The notes beneath the pieces are model-generated. The model had not been told where the DNA came from. It did not search any database and saw only the letters and a list, made by a program, of their open reading frames with translations. A stretch of DNA of 64,000 bases from positions 440,259 through 504,258 of the forward strand of contig DHQL01000007.1 of the NCBI GenBank assembly GCA_002408085.1, given 5' to 3'. This document shows, piece by piece, positions 53,509-61,107 of the stretch (positions are counted from its first letter, which is position 1; the number at the start of each line of letters is the position of its first letter). The stretch is from Spirochaeta sp. UBA5339 (lineage in GTDB: Bacteria > Spirochaetota > Spirochaetia > DSM-2461). The translations under genes and the position numbers were made by a program.

Positions 53509-53553
53509 TGGCTTAACCGGAGATGCCGGGAGCCTGACAGCTTTGGAGGTAAG

Positions 53554-54105
53554 ATGAAATATACAGTAATCTATGACTGTCCCGACTCACAGGGACAGGA
53601 TATTCTGGACTATCTGATGAAGAACAGTTCCGATAAGGTCAGGTTCTTCAATATCGCCGATGAGGAGAGGCAGCCCTGCGCCGGCTGTTTCGGCTGCTGG
53701 ATTAAAACCCCCGGCGCCTGTATCTACAAAGACGGCCTGGACGCCGTGCAGAGGGAGGACTTCGGCAGTGACAGGGTCTTGTTTCTCTGCCCCGTTACCT
53801 GGGGAGGCTACAGTCCGGCACTGAAACTCTATCTGGACCGGTCTATCTGCCGGGTTCTTCCCTTTCTGGTCTCCCACAGGGGAGAGACCCATCATCCCCC
53901 CCGGTACGAACACAATCCGCAGCTTTTTCTGGCGGGCTACGGCAGCAGCCTGAGCACCGAAGAGTCGGAACTCTTTAAAAAGATCGGAGAGAACCTGGAT
54001 GACAACCTCAGCAGCAACTCTCTGAATACGGCTGTTCTCTCTGTGGGAGGAGACTACTCCTTTCTGGACGGCTTTCTGAACGACGCTATGGAGGCGGCAT
54101 CATGA
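53554..54105 (+). CDS. Flavodoxin-fold NAD(P)H-dependent oxidoreductase, first
   Basis: A 183-aa FMN reductase-like protein. The Cys-rich segment CAGCFGCWIKTPGACIYKDG (about residues 42-61) is typical of iron-sulfur-flavoprotein-like NADPH-dependent FMN reductases, followed by L-C-P-V-T-W-G-G-Y-S-P-A-L-K. The N-terminal FMN loop is incomplete compared with the family. It overlaps the next gene, which encodes a related protein, by 4 bp. Both lie under TetR control, probably for detoxification of a quinone or nitro compound; this is inference. Confidence 0.82.
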   Translation: MKYTVIYDCPDSQGQDILDYLMKNSSDKVRFFNIADEERQPCAGCFGCWIKTPGACIYKDGLDAVQREDFGSDRVLFLCPVTWGGYSPALKLYLDRSICRVLPFLVSHRGETHHPPRYEHNPQLFLAGYGSSLSTEESELFKKIGENLDDNLSSNSLNTAVLSVGGDYSFLDGFLNDAMEAAS

Positions 54106-54767
54106 AAATACTCTTTATCAACGGAAGTCCCCGGGGAGAGAAGGGCAGTTCCTCCTTTCCCATCCTGAAGGATCTGGCCGGCGTAATTACTGAGGTCCAT
54201 GAGAATTTCGAGCAGAATTTTCTGACCCTTCCCCGGTCGATGAAGGGAGATCCCGCCCCGGTTCTGAAACAGATGGAAGAGGCTGATATCTGGGTCTTCG
54301 CCATGCCCCTCTATGTGGATACTCTTCCCTCCCATGTGCTGCGCTGGCTGATGGAGTATCAGAAGAGCAGAACTCCCGAAAGCCTGTCCAGGAGAGTCTA
54401 TGCGGTTGTAAACAGCGGATTTCCCGAACCTGAACAGAACCGGGAGGCCCTGAAGGTTCTGGAGCTCTTCTGCCGGCAGAACGGGCTTGAGTGGCGCATC
54501 GGCATAGGCATGGGAATGGGTGAACCCTATAAGCAGATGGTCCAGGTTCCACTGAAATCCTTCTTCAAGTCGGATATTCTAAGAGCCTATGAGGCCGTCA
54601 GAGACGACCTGAACCGCGAGTCTCTCCCGGAAAAGCCTCTCTGCTTTGTCAGGATGCGCTGGCCAGTATGGCTCTACAGGATTCAGGGTAATATGGGATG
54701 GCCCATGAGGGTGAAGCAGAACGGCATGAAGAAGAGTGAGATCTACGCCAGGCCCTACGTCCTATAG
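54102..54767 (+). CDS. Flavodoxin-fold NAD(P)H-dependent oxidoreductase, second
   Basis: A 221-aa protein with the classical NADPH-dependent FMN reductase start MKILFINGSPRGEKGSSSF (phosphate loop) and VFAMPLYVDTLPSHVLRWL. It lacks the Cys-rich segment of its neighbour, so the two may complement each other in a heteromer. The C-terminal third is basic and aromatic (R-W-P-V-W-L-Y-R). Starts at an ATGA overlap. A strong stem-loop follows the stop. Confidence 0.82.
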   Translation: MKILFINGSPRGEKGSSSFPILKDLAGVITEVHENFEQNFLTLPRSMKGDPAPVLKQMEEADIWVFAMPLYVDTLPSHVLRWLMEYQKSRTPESLSRRVYAVVNSGFPEPEQNREALKVLELFCRQNGLEWRIGIGMGMGEPYKQMVQVPLKSFFKSDILRAYEAVRDDLNRESLPEKPLCFVRMRWPVWLYRIQGNMGWPMRVKQNGMKKSEIYARPYVL

Positions 54768-54781
54768 TCCCACCTTGAAGA

Positions 54782-54815
54782 AAATGACGGCTTGATTATT
54801 GACAAGCCGTCATTT
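54782..54815 (+). terminator. Stem-loop terminator after the reductase pair
   Basis: AAATGACGGCTTG (54782-54794) and CAAGCCGTCATTT (54803-54815) form a perfect 13-bp stem with an 8-base loop. The T-tract is short, but A and T pairs at the base make it work in both directions. Confidence 0.7.
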
Positions 54816-55022
54816 CTGTACCATTTATATAAATATAAAAATCCCATTGTTGATGGGATCAGGCAGACTAAGGACCCTTTAAGCTAACAAACGTCTGTTA
54901 TCATCTTCATTTTATTGCCTTTGTGTTTTTGGAGTTGGTTTCAGGTTCTTGCTTATAGGGGACATCCCCCCTTTTAATTCCCGACAACCCTCCATTTCCT
55001 TAAGGCTGTATGAGAGAAAATC
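54816..55022 (+). promoter_or_regulatory. Long leader before the small-protein/RRM operon
   Basis: About 200 bp without a gene. It holds a hairpin ATCCCAT (54841-54847)/ATGGGAT (54853-54859) and, near 54958-54970, GGGGACATCCCC followed by CCTTTT, which looks like an early terminator. TTTATATAAATATA (54823-54836) could supply a -10. Possible uses: cold-responsive leader, attenuation, or a small RNA of about 130 nt. I recognise no riboswitch class. Confidence 0.35.
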
Positions 55023-55229
55023 ATGAGCAGTACTTTATGGTTTTTACTTCAGGACGACGAACTGGTCGACGTCTATGAAGATCGGGATATCGCCATGGAA
55101 GAGAAAGTCTTCCTGAAAGAAGATAACCCGCTGGATAAAATTGTCCTTAGACGCATCGGTATGGCGGAACTCAAGAACTATCCCGATGAGTATGATTTTG
55201 CAAAAGACAGGGGGATGTGCGATGAATAA
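55023..55229 (+). CDS. Small acidic protein of unknown function, coupled to the RRM gene
   Basis: A 68-aa protein, acidic and predicted soluble, beginning MSSTLWFLLQDDELVDVYED. No domain is recognised. It overlaps the RRM gene by 8 bp, so the two are co-translated; codon use looks like that of neighbours, and the frame is open and conserved-looking in composition. It may be a partner or regulator of the RNA-binding protein. Ribosome-binding site is weak (GAGAG). Confidence 0.6.
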   Translation: MSSTLWFLLQDDELVDVYEDRDIAMEEKVFLKEDNPLDKIVLRRIGMAELKNYPDEYDFAKDRGMCDE

Positions 55230-55497
55230 CAGTATCAGTTTTAACCACCTTTACTTCGGAAACCTGAGCTACGATGTCACCGAGGATGATCTGCGGGGAA
55301 TGCTCAGCAGCTACGGCGCCGTTGAAGACATTCAGCTGAAGCAGAAGAAGGGCTACGCCATCATCCATTTCACCGATACGGCGGATGCCGAACTGGTTAT
55401 GAAGTCACTGGAAGAGGTACCCTTTCTGGGCCGGAAGCTGGTGATTGACTGGGCCAAAGAGCCCGGGAAAGGCAAGAAGCCCGATACGGTCGCCTGA
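55222..55497 (+). CDS. RRM-domain RNA-binding protein
   Basis: A 91-aa protein made of one RNA recognition motif. RNP2 reads LYFGNL (residues about 10-15) and RNP1 reads KGYAIIHF (about 48-55), where a Tyr stays but the second aromatic is Ile. The C-terminal tail is basic (K-E-P-G-K-G-K-K). Single-RRM proteins of this size occur in cyanobacteria and spirochaetes and bind single-stranded RNA, often in cold or stress response. The ATG at 55222 follows AGGGGGAT. Confidence 0.9.
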   Translation: MNNSISFNHLYFGNLSYDVTEDDLRGMLSSYGAVEDIQLKQKKGYAIIHFTDTADAELVMKSLEEVPFLGRKLVIDWAKEPGKGKKPDTVA

Positions 55498-55498
55498 A

Positions 55499-55966
55499 TC
55501 AGGTCAGATCCCGTGCCATACAGAGGCTTTCGGGAATGTCTTTATAGGCCCCGAAGTTCTCTATCCGCCTGTATCCCGCCGAAAGGTAGAGGCTGTGGGC
55601 CGCCTTAAGCATTTCCCCTGTTTCCAGGATAATTCTGCGGCCTCCCAGCTCCCTGGCCCGGTCTTCAAGGTCCTGAAGGATCACCCGGGAGAGTCCCTTC
55701 CCACGGTGATCCGGACGGACATACATCCTCTTCAGCTCAAAAACGCCCTCTTCCCAGGCTCTGAGACAGGCGCAGCCCGCCGGCTCCTCACCCAGAAGGA
55801 CCAGTGACACATGGACATCTTCGGTTACCATATTCTGCCGGATATAGACTTCGGTAATTTCGGAGTTCTCTTCGGAGTCATGGGAGCGCAGCTCCCGGTC
55901 CAGTTCTGTAATCAGGGTATGGAAAAGGGGACTGCCGCCCCCGCATCTTAAGAGCCTGTACTCCAC
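55499..55966 (-). CDS. GNAT-family N-acetyltransferase
   Basis: A 155-aa acetyltransferase. The acetyl-CoA motif A is KRMYVRPDHRGKGLSRVIL (about residues 78-96), followed by ILETGEMLKAAHSLYLSAGY. The arrangement with an N-terminal V-S-L-V-L-L-G-E-E-P-A-G-C matches the small-molecule GNAT group. Substrate unknown. It lies in a minus-strand run with isochorismatase-like, HAD and DinB genes, and its stop is 2 bp from the convergent RRM gene's stop. Confidence 0.88.
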   Translation of the reverse strand: MEYRLLRCGGGSPLFHTLITELDRELRSHDSEENSEITEVYIRQNMVTEDVHVSLVLLGEEPAGCACLRAWEEGVFELKRMYVRPDHRGKGLSRVILQDLEDRARELGGRRIILETGEMLKAAHSLYLSAGYRRIENFGAYKDIPESLCMARDLT

Positions 55967-55969
55967 GGT

Positions 55970-56467
55970 TTACTCCTCCCTGATCAGTCTGGCAAGCAGT
56001 CCCGGTGAGATAATATCCCGGATGCTGCTGACAAAGGGGACTGCCTCCTCCCGGCTGCTGGATATCCCCCCCTGAAGGAGGACTGGTGTGAGGTCCAGGT
56101 CTTTGGCTCCTGCGTAGGTGGAAATGACGCAGTTCTCCGCCGCATAGCCGCAGAGAACTGGGATGTCTATCTTCTCCTTGATCAGGATCTCCTGAAGATC
56201 TGTCTTGTTGAAGGAGTTCGGGTAGTACTTGTAGACAGAGTAGTCCTCCTGGGTCGGAGTGAGCTGGTCCACAAACTCAAAGCCCTCTGTCCCGGGGACG
56301 ACCCCAGATTCATCATCCACATCCTGGACCCAGATAAGGGGCAGATCCTTCTCCCTGAAATGGGGGATCATCCAGTTGATGGTCTCACAGGCCCTGTCCA
56401 TAGAGCCTTCGGCAAAGCCCCTGTAGTAGGCTTTCTGCAGGTCAATAATCACAAGTGCGTATCTCAT
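55970..56467 (-). CDS. Isochorismatase-like cysteine hydrolase
   Basis: A 165-aa hydrolase of the isochorismatase superfamily. Catalytic residues are in place: Asp9 in VIIDLQKAY, a Lys in SVYKYYPNSF, and Cys in CGYAAENCVISTYAGA (about residue 117). Members act on nicotinamide, N-carbamoyl compounds or isochorismate; which applies cannot be told. It lies 3 bp from the acetyltransferase gene on the same strand. Confidence 0.9.
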   Translation of the reverse strand: MRYALVIIDLQKAYYRGFAEGSMDRACETINWMIPHFREKDLPLIWVQDVDDESGVVPGTEGFEFVDQLTPTQEDYSVYKYYPNSFNKTDLQEILIKEKIDIPVLCGYAAENCVISTYAGAKDLDLTPVLLQGGISSSREEAVPFVSSIRDIISPGLLARLIREE

Positions 56468-56510
56468 AGCCTTCCCCTTATTCCGGACTCCTTTCCGGAT
56501 ATTTACCAGT

Positions 56511-57107
56511 TTACAGACAGCCCAGTTTTACCAGTTCCCCTGTGCACTGCTTTGCAGATTCAAAGCGGAGGGGGTGAATGCCCTTTCTGGAGGCGGCCTC
56601 CACATTCTCAAGCATATCATCGATAAAGACGGTGTCAGCAGGATTCAGTCCGTACTCTTTCAGGATATGGAGGAAGATCTCCTCTTCGGGCTTCACCATT
56701 CCCACCCGGCAGGAGGCCACCTTGCCGTCAAAGAGTTCAAAGATGTCCTGGGTCTCATCCAGATAGTCCATGGAATCATGGTGCATATTGGAGAGGATGT
56801 AGAGGCTGTGGCCCCTCTCCTTAAGTCTCAGAATCAGGTCGAAGGTATCCTCTTTGGCCTTCAGGCTGGCCGGTGTGGCGTCAAGCAGTTCTTTCAGGGG
56901 CTGCCTTGGCAGACCCGTTCTCTCCGCCGCCCTGCTGATTGCTTCATCGGGGCTGAGGGCTCCTCTGTCCAGTTCAATCCAGTCGGGATGTTTCATAAAC
57001 TTTTCACGGGCTTTTTCTCTCTCATCAGGGTCGGGAAAGAAACGGCATAGAAGCTCTTCGGGGTTCCAGTCAAAGACCACCCCGCCCAGATCAAAAATTA
57101 TATTCAT
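56511..57107 (-). CDS. HAD-superfamily hydrolase
   Basis: A 198-aa phosphatase-like HAD protein, YihX/epoxide-hydrolase-N-terminal type. Motif I is IIFDLGGVVFDWNPEELL with the nucleophile Asp6, motif II is in LYILSNMHHDS (Ser), and motif IV is in VFIDDMLENVEAA. A sugar phosphate is a common substrate for this branch. It overlaps the DinB gene by 4 bp. Confidence 0.9.
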   Translation of the reverse strand: MNIIFDLGGVVFDWNPEELLCRFFPDPDEREKAREKFMKHPDWIELDRGALSPDEAISRAAERTGLPRQPLKELLDATPASLKAKEDTFDLILRLKERGHSLYILSNMHHDSMDYLDETQDIFELFDGKVASCRVGMVKPEEEIFLHILKEYGLNPADTVFIDDMLENVEAASRKGIHPLRFESAKQCTGELVKLGCL

Positions 57108-57565
57108 TTGCTCTCCATCAGTTCCTTCACTCTCTCTTCCAGATGATCCCTGTGGACCTCCATATGTCTGATATAGTCATTTACAAGGAATTCCAGACTC
57201 ATGGTGCCGTCATCGGTGGTCCACTGATTGCTCAAGACGGTGGTCTCCAGGTTGGCGATAATATGGACCAGCAGAAGATTATGCTCCCTCCAGAGGGTAA
57301 GCAGAGAGTTCCAGGAGCAGCTGTTGTAGGGAGCAAGTTTAACCCACTCCAGACCGTAGCCGGGAAAGTTGTTCAGGTCCCCCTCCTGAAGGCGCATAAA
57401 TCTCTGGAAGTTGTTGGATGCCGAGTCTACAAGATGGCCGAAGATCTCCTTCACAGACCACTTGTCCTCGGAGAGCTGGATGGCGCAGAAATCATCATCC
57501 AGTACGCCGTATTTTTTATAAAGTTCTCCTGCCAGCTTCTCAAGCCGGGCTGCTGCTTCTTTCAT
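57104..57565 (-). CDS. DinB-superfamily protein
   Basis: A 153-aa four-helix protein. The metal-binding His triad typical of DinB/YfiT is visible: W-S-V-K-E-I-F-G-H-L-V-D (about residue 45) and YIRHMEVHRDHLEE near the C terminus. Family members are metal-dependent thiol transferases or have no known function. It overlaps both neighbouring genes by 4 bp. Confidence 0.87.
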   Translation of the reverse strand: MKEAAARLEKLAGELYKKYGVLDDDFCAIQLSEDKWSVKEIFGHLVDSASNNFQRFMRLQEGDLNNFPGYGLEWVKLAPYNSCSWNSLLTLWREHNLLLVHIIANLETTVLSNQWTTDDGTMSLEFLVNDYIRHMEVHRDHLEERVKELMESK

Positions 57566-58137
57566 GTTGTCTCCTCATCATCTTTATTTAATCCGGCGGG
57601 GCCGGGGAGACTTTTCTCCCAGTAGCCCACATCGGCCCACTCTCCCATCTTATATCCCACATCTGTAAAGAGGGCGCATTTGACAAAACCCAGAGATTCG
57701 TGAAGGCGGACGCTCTTTTCATTGGGCTGGGTGATTCCCGCAATAACCTTGCGAACCTCTCTTTCTTCAAGATCCTTCAGCAGAGCCCTGTAGAGCCGGG
57801 ACCCGATGCCCCTGCCATGGTGATCCCTGTGGACATATACCGTTGATTCCACCGAGTAGCGGTAGGCGCTGCGGACCCTCCAGGGGGAGGCATAGGCATA
57901 ACCCGCAATCTCTCCGTCTTCCTCCCAGACAATCCAGCAGAACTTCTGCTGTACCTTCCCGATTCTCTCTTCCATCTCCTTTACAGAGACGGGCTGCTCT
58001 TCAAAGCTGATCCTTGTATGGGAGATGTAGTAGTTGTATATTTCACAGATTCCGGGAGCATCACTGGCTCGGGCAGTTCGGACAGGTGATTTATCTTCCG
58101 GAGTAATAGACTGTTTTTTATTGCTCATTAAGAACAT
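57562..58137 (-). CDS. GNAT acetyltransferase, phosphinothricin-type
   Basis: A 191-aa acetyltransferase of the Pat/YncA type. Key motifs: ASDAPGICEIYNYYISHTRI, YAYASPWRVRSAYRYSVEST, acetyl-CoA motif VYVHRDHHGRGIGSRLYRAL, and LHESLGFVKCALFTDVGYKM. Known members acetylate phosphinothricin, methionine sulfone or other amino acids. First gene of the four-gene coupled run. Start may be Met at 58128; neither ATG has a strong box. It is divergent from the DUF4139 gene with about 20 bp between. Confidence 0.9.
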   Translation of the reverse strand: MFLMSNKKQSITPEDKSPVRTARASDAPGICEIYNYYISHTRISFEEQPVSVKEMEERIGKVQQKFCWIVWEEDGEIAGYAYASPWRVRSAYRYSVESTVYVHRDHHGRGIGSRLYRALLKDLEEREVRKVIAGITQPNEKSVRLHESLGFVKCALFTDVGYKMGEWADVGYWEKSLPGPAGLNKDDEETT

Positions 58138-58156
58138 ATATCATAAGCTGATTTCT

Positions 58157-60148
58157 ATGAAAAGATTCACTGAAATTATAGTCGTTCTTTTGATCATCGG
58201 TTTTCCGGCTCTCAGCGCCGGAGAAGGTTCTACTGAAACTATCTCTCCCGTAACAGGGACTTCGGGTATACCCGTAAAGGCTGTGACCCTCTACAGTGCC
58301 GGCCTGGCCCAGATTGTCCATGAGACAGAGGTCACGGGGAACGAGGTTCTCTACCTTCCCGTGGAGCACAGGGATGTTAATGACGTTCTCAAGTCCCTGA
58401 GGGTGGATGATCTGGACGGCGGCAGGGTGGATGCGGTGAACTTTACCAGCGAAAATCCCCTGTCCGCGGTGCTCTCTGATTTGAGAGTCGATCCCTCCGG
58501 ATCTCCCGGCATCACTGCCTTTCTCAGGAGAACCCAGGGGGAGGCGGTTACCGTGACCACCCCCGACGGAACCTATGCCGGTTCCATATTCAGTGTAGAA
58601 GAGATAAATTCCGGTGAAGGGCAGGTCCGGACGGTACTTAACCTGATGACCCCGGCGGGACTGGAGAGCGTCGATATCAGCCGTCTGGAAAAGCTGAGCT
58701 TTTCAGACTCCGAGCTCCAGGGGGAACTTGCCGCCGCCATGGGAGAGATCGCCCGGGCCAGAATCAAGTCCTCCCGGCTTCTTAAGATATCCCTGAAGGG
58801 GGAGGGGACAAGGACCGTCCGCCTCAGCTATATCAGGGCCGTTCCCCTGTGGAAGACCTCCTACCGAATCATGGTGGATGGTGACGGACAGGCCCGGCTG
58901 GAAGGGTGGGCCCTGGTACAGAACACCGGCAGCGAAGCCTGGAAGGATGTGATCCTGAGCTTTGCAGCAGGAATGCCCAATGCTTTTATGATGGATATGG
59001 AATCCCCCCTCTATGTGCAGCGGGAGACCGTAGCGGTTCCAGGAGCGGACCCTGTGGGAGCCGTTGTCTATGAGAGCGGCGCCGAGTACAAGAATATGGC
59101 CCGGTCTGCCGCCCCCTCCATGGCCTATGAGTCGGAGATGCTTGCCGACGAGTACTACTATGAGGAGTCCTATGAACCTGCTCCCATGGAGACTGATGCG
59201 GTGGGCGTGAGAAGCGGCAGCTTCTACCGTTACACCGTAAACACTCCCGTTACGGTGGATGCCAGATCTTCGGCGATGATTCCCATTCTGAGCAGTCCGG
59301 GCGCCGGGGAGACCCTGGGGATCTACGATCCTGCCTCAGGCGGCAGGGTCTTCAAGTCCATCCGCCTGGAGAACAGCAGCGATGCTCACTGGGCGGCGGG
59401 GCCCGCCTCGGTTGTGGAGGGCAGCTTCTACGGAGGAGACGCTCTTCTTCCCGATATGATTCCCGGCAGCAGCCGTTTTGTCAGCTATGCCCTTCACGGA
59501 AGCCTTGAGGTGGAAAAGAGGGAGGAGAGCCTTCCCCGGAGAATAATCGGACTCAAGATTGTGGACGGTGTGCTCCACAGAAGCGAAAGAATGGAGAAGG
59601 AGACCCTCTACTCCATCAGCGGCACGGAGAATGAGCTGATTCTGATTCATCCGAAGCAGTCCGGCTGGACTCTGACGGAGCATCCTGAGGTCGACGAGGA
59701 AACCCCGTCGGCCTACCGCTTTACCCTGAGCAGCTGGGATGACAAACCGGTAAGGGTGGCCGAGGAGTATATTATCTCCCGGGAGTACGGCCTTTATCAG
59801 ATGTCCCTGAACGATCTGGCCTGGTATATTGAGAATGGCGATTTGAGCCGTGAGATGGAGGAGGCCTTTCAGAAGATATCCTCCCTGAAGAGCAGGGTAC
59901 AGCAGCTCTCAAACGAGTCATCGGCCATGAGCTCCAGAATCAGCCGTCTTGAGCGTGACCAGTCCCGGGTCAGGGATAATATGTCCGTTCTTGAAAGCTC
60001 TTCGGATCTTTATAGGAAATACAGCGATCAGCTGTCGGAGCAGGAGGATGATATTCAGAGCCTGAACCGTCAGGTGGAAGCCAAGGAAGCCTCCCGTCTC
60101 TCTGCAGAGAGGGAACTTCGAAACTATATAAATTCCCTGAATATATAA
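58157..60148 (+). CDS. DUF4139-domain exported protein with C-terminal coiled coil
   Basis: A 663-aa secreted protein. Signal peptide to about residue 24, then a beta-rich DUF4140-like N-terminal domain (V-T-L-Y-S-A-G-L-A-Q-I) and the DUF4139 domain (about 180-560) containing YIRAVPLWKTSYRIMVD and W-A-L-V-Q-N-T-G. Residues about 575-660 are a long coiled coil. In other bacteria DUF4139 proteins are cell-surface or outer-membrane associated with no defined role. Start fixed by the signal peptide. A terminator follows. Confidence 0.82.
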   Translation: MKRFTEIIVVLLIIGFPALSAGEGSTETISPVTGTSGIPVKAVTLYSAGLAQIVHETEVTGNEVLYLPVEHRDVNDVLKSLRVDDLDGGRVDAVNFTSENPLSAVLSDLRVDPSGSPGITAFLRRTQGEAVTVTTPDGTYAGSIFSVEEINSGEGQVRTVLNLMTPAGLESVDISRLEKLSFSDSELQGELAAAMGEIARARIKSSRLLKISLKGEGTRTVRLSYIRAVPLWKTSYRIMVDGDGQARLEGWALVQNTGSEAWKDVILSFAAGMPNAFMMDMESPLYVQRETVAVPGADPVGAVVYESGAEYKNMARSAAPSMAYESEMLADEYYYEESYEPAPMETDAVGVRSGSFYRYTVNTPVTVDARSSAMIPILSSPGAGETLGIYDPASGGRVFKSIRLENSSDAHWAAGPASVVEGSFYGGDALLPDMIPGSSRFVSYALHGSLEVEKREESLPRRIIGLKIVDGVLHRSERMEKETLYSISGTENELILIHPKQSGWTLTEHPEVDEETPSAYRFTLSSWDDKPVRVAEEYIISREYGLYQMSLNDLAWYIENGDLSREMEEAFQKISSLKSRVQQLSNESSAMSSRISRLERDQSRVRDNMSVLESSSDLYRKYSDQLSEQEDDIQSLNRQVEAKEASRLSAERELRNYINSLNI

Positions 60149-60156
60149 TAACATTG

Positions 60157-60190
60157 ACCCCTGTTCACTTTGAAGTGAGGGGACAGGGGT
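60157..60190 (+). terminator. Terminator after the DUF4139 gene
   Basis: ACCCCTGT (60157-60164) pairs with ACAGGGGT (60183-60190), with an inner CACTT/AAGTG stem, followed by ATCTTTT. Confidence 0.75.
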
Positions 60191-60230
60191 ATCTTTTCAA
60201 TATCCTGTTATGAGTATATAAATTCTTAAA

Positions 60231-60998
60231 ATGCATATAATTTTTTCACCCACTAAACAGATGGATTTTTCTCCCCTGCCCGGGGACCTGAACCTGCCGG
60301 AAAACGGTACGCCCCTCTTTAGAAGGGAGGCCATGAAGATCCATGACAGTCTCTCACGGATAAGTCCGGAAGAGCTGTCCCGGATTATGAAGATAAGTCC
60401 TGCCCTTGCCGAAAAAACCTCCGGGGAACTTCAGAACTTCCCTGACCATCCCGGAAAGCCGGCCCTCTACAGCTATTCGGGAACCAGCTTCAAACATCTT
60501 GATCCCCTGACTCTCAGCCGGGAAGCTTTGGAGTTTGCCGCCACCCGTCTCTCCATTCTTTCCGGCCTCTACGGTATTCTCTCTCCCTTCGACCTGATAG
60601 CTCCCTACAGGCTTGAGATGAAGACCCCTCCGGTTCTGGAGGGTGTAAAAAGCCTCTCCTCCTACTGGAAACCGCTGATAACAGAGACTCTGGCTGAGAA
60701 ACAGACTGCATCGGGAAGCAGGGTGCTGCTGAATCTGGCCTCCGGGGAGTATACGGCTGCAGTGGATTTCAGGAAGACGGGGATGAAGGTTCTGACGGTC
60801 CATTTTATGGACAGAGGCAGGAACGGCAGCTACCGTACTGTTGGCATGTATGCTAAACAGGCAAGGGGGTTGTTGCTTCGTCATATACTGGAAAACTGTA
60901 TCAGCAATCCTGAGTTTCTGAAGGAAGATTCCGGTACCGGATACAGCTATTCAGATGAACTGAGCAGCGATGGAAAGGCTGTCTTTATCAGGGACTGA
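60231..60998 (+). CDS. yaaA: YaaA/DUF328 family peroxide-stress protein
   Basis: A 255-aa member of the YaaA (UPF0246) family, a cytoplasmic protein that in E. coli limits free iron and DNA damage under peroxide stress and whose fold binds DNA. Recognised by IIFSPTKQMDF at the start, SGLYGILSPFDLIAPYRLEM in the middle and VLLNLASGEYTAAVD. Monocistronic. The start codon is preceded by AT-rich DNA without a strong ribosome-binding site. Confidence 0.9.
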   Translation: MHIIFSPTKQMDFSPLPGDLNLPENGTPLFRREAMKIHDSLSRISPEELSRIMKISPALAEKTSGELQNFPDHPGKPALYSYSGTSFKHLDPLTLSREALEFAATRLSILSGLYGILSPFDLIAPYRLEMKTPPVLEGVKSLSSYWKPLITETLAEKQTASGSRVLLNLASGEYTAAVDFRKTGMKVLTVHFMDRGRNGSYRTVGMYAKQARGLLLRHILENCISNPEFLKEDSGTGYSYSDELSSDGKAVFIRD

Positions 60999-61107
60999 AT
61001 CAATCATTATAAATGAACTATGTTTTTATTTGAATTCTCTTCTGCAGGTTTGAGAAAGGCATAATCGGGACGTATATTTATAAGTAGAAAAGCATTAGGG
61101 AATTCAT

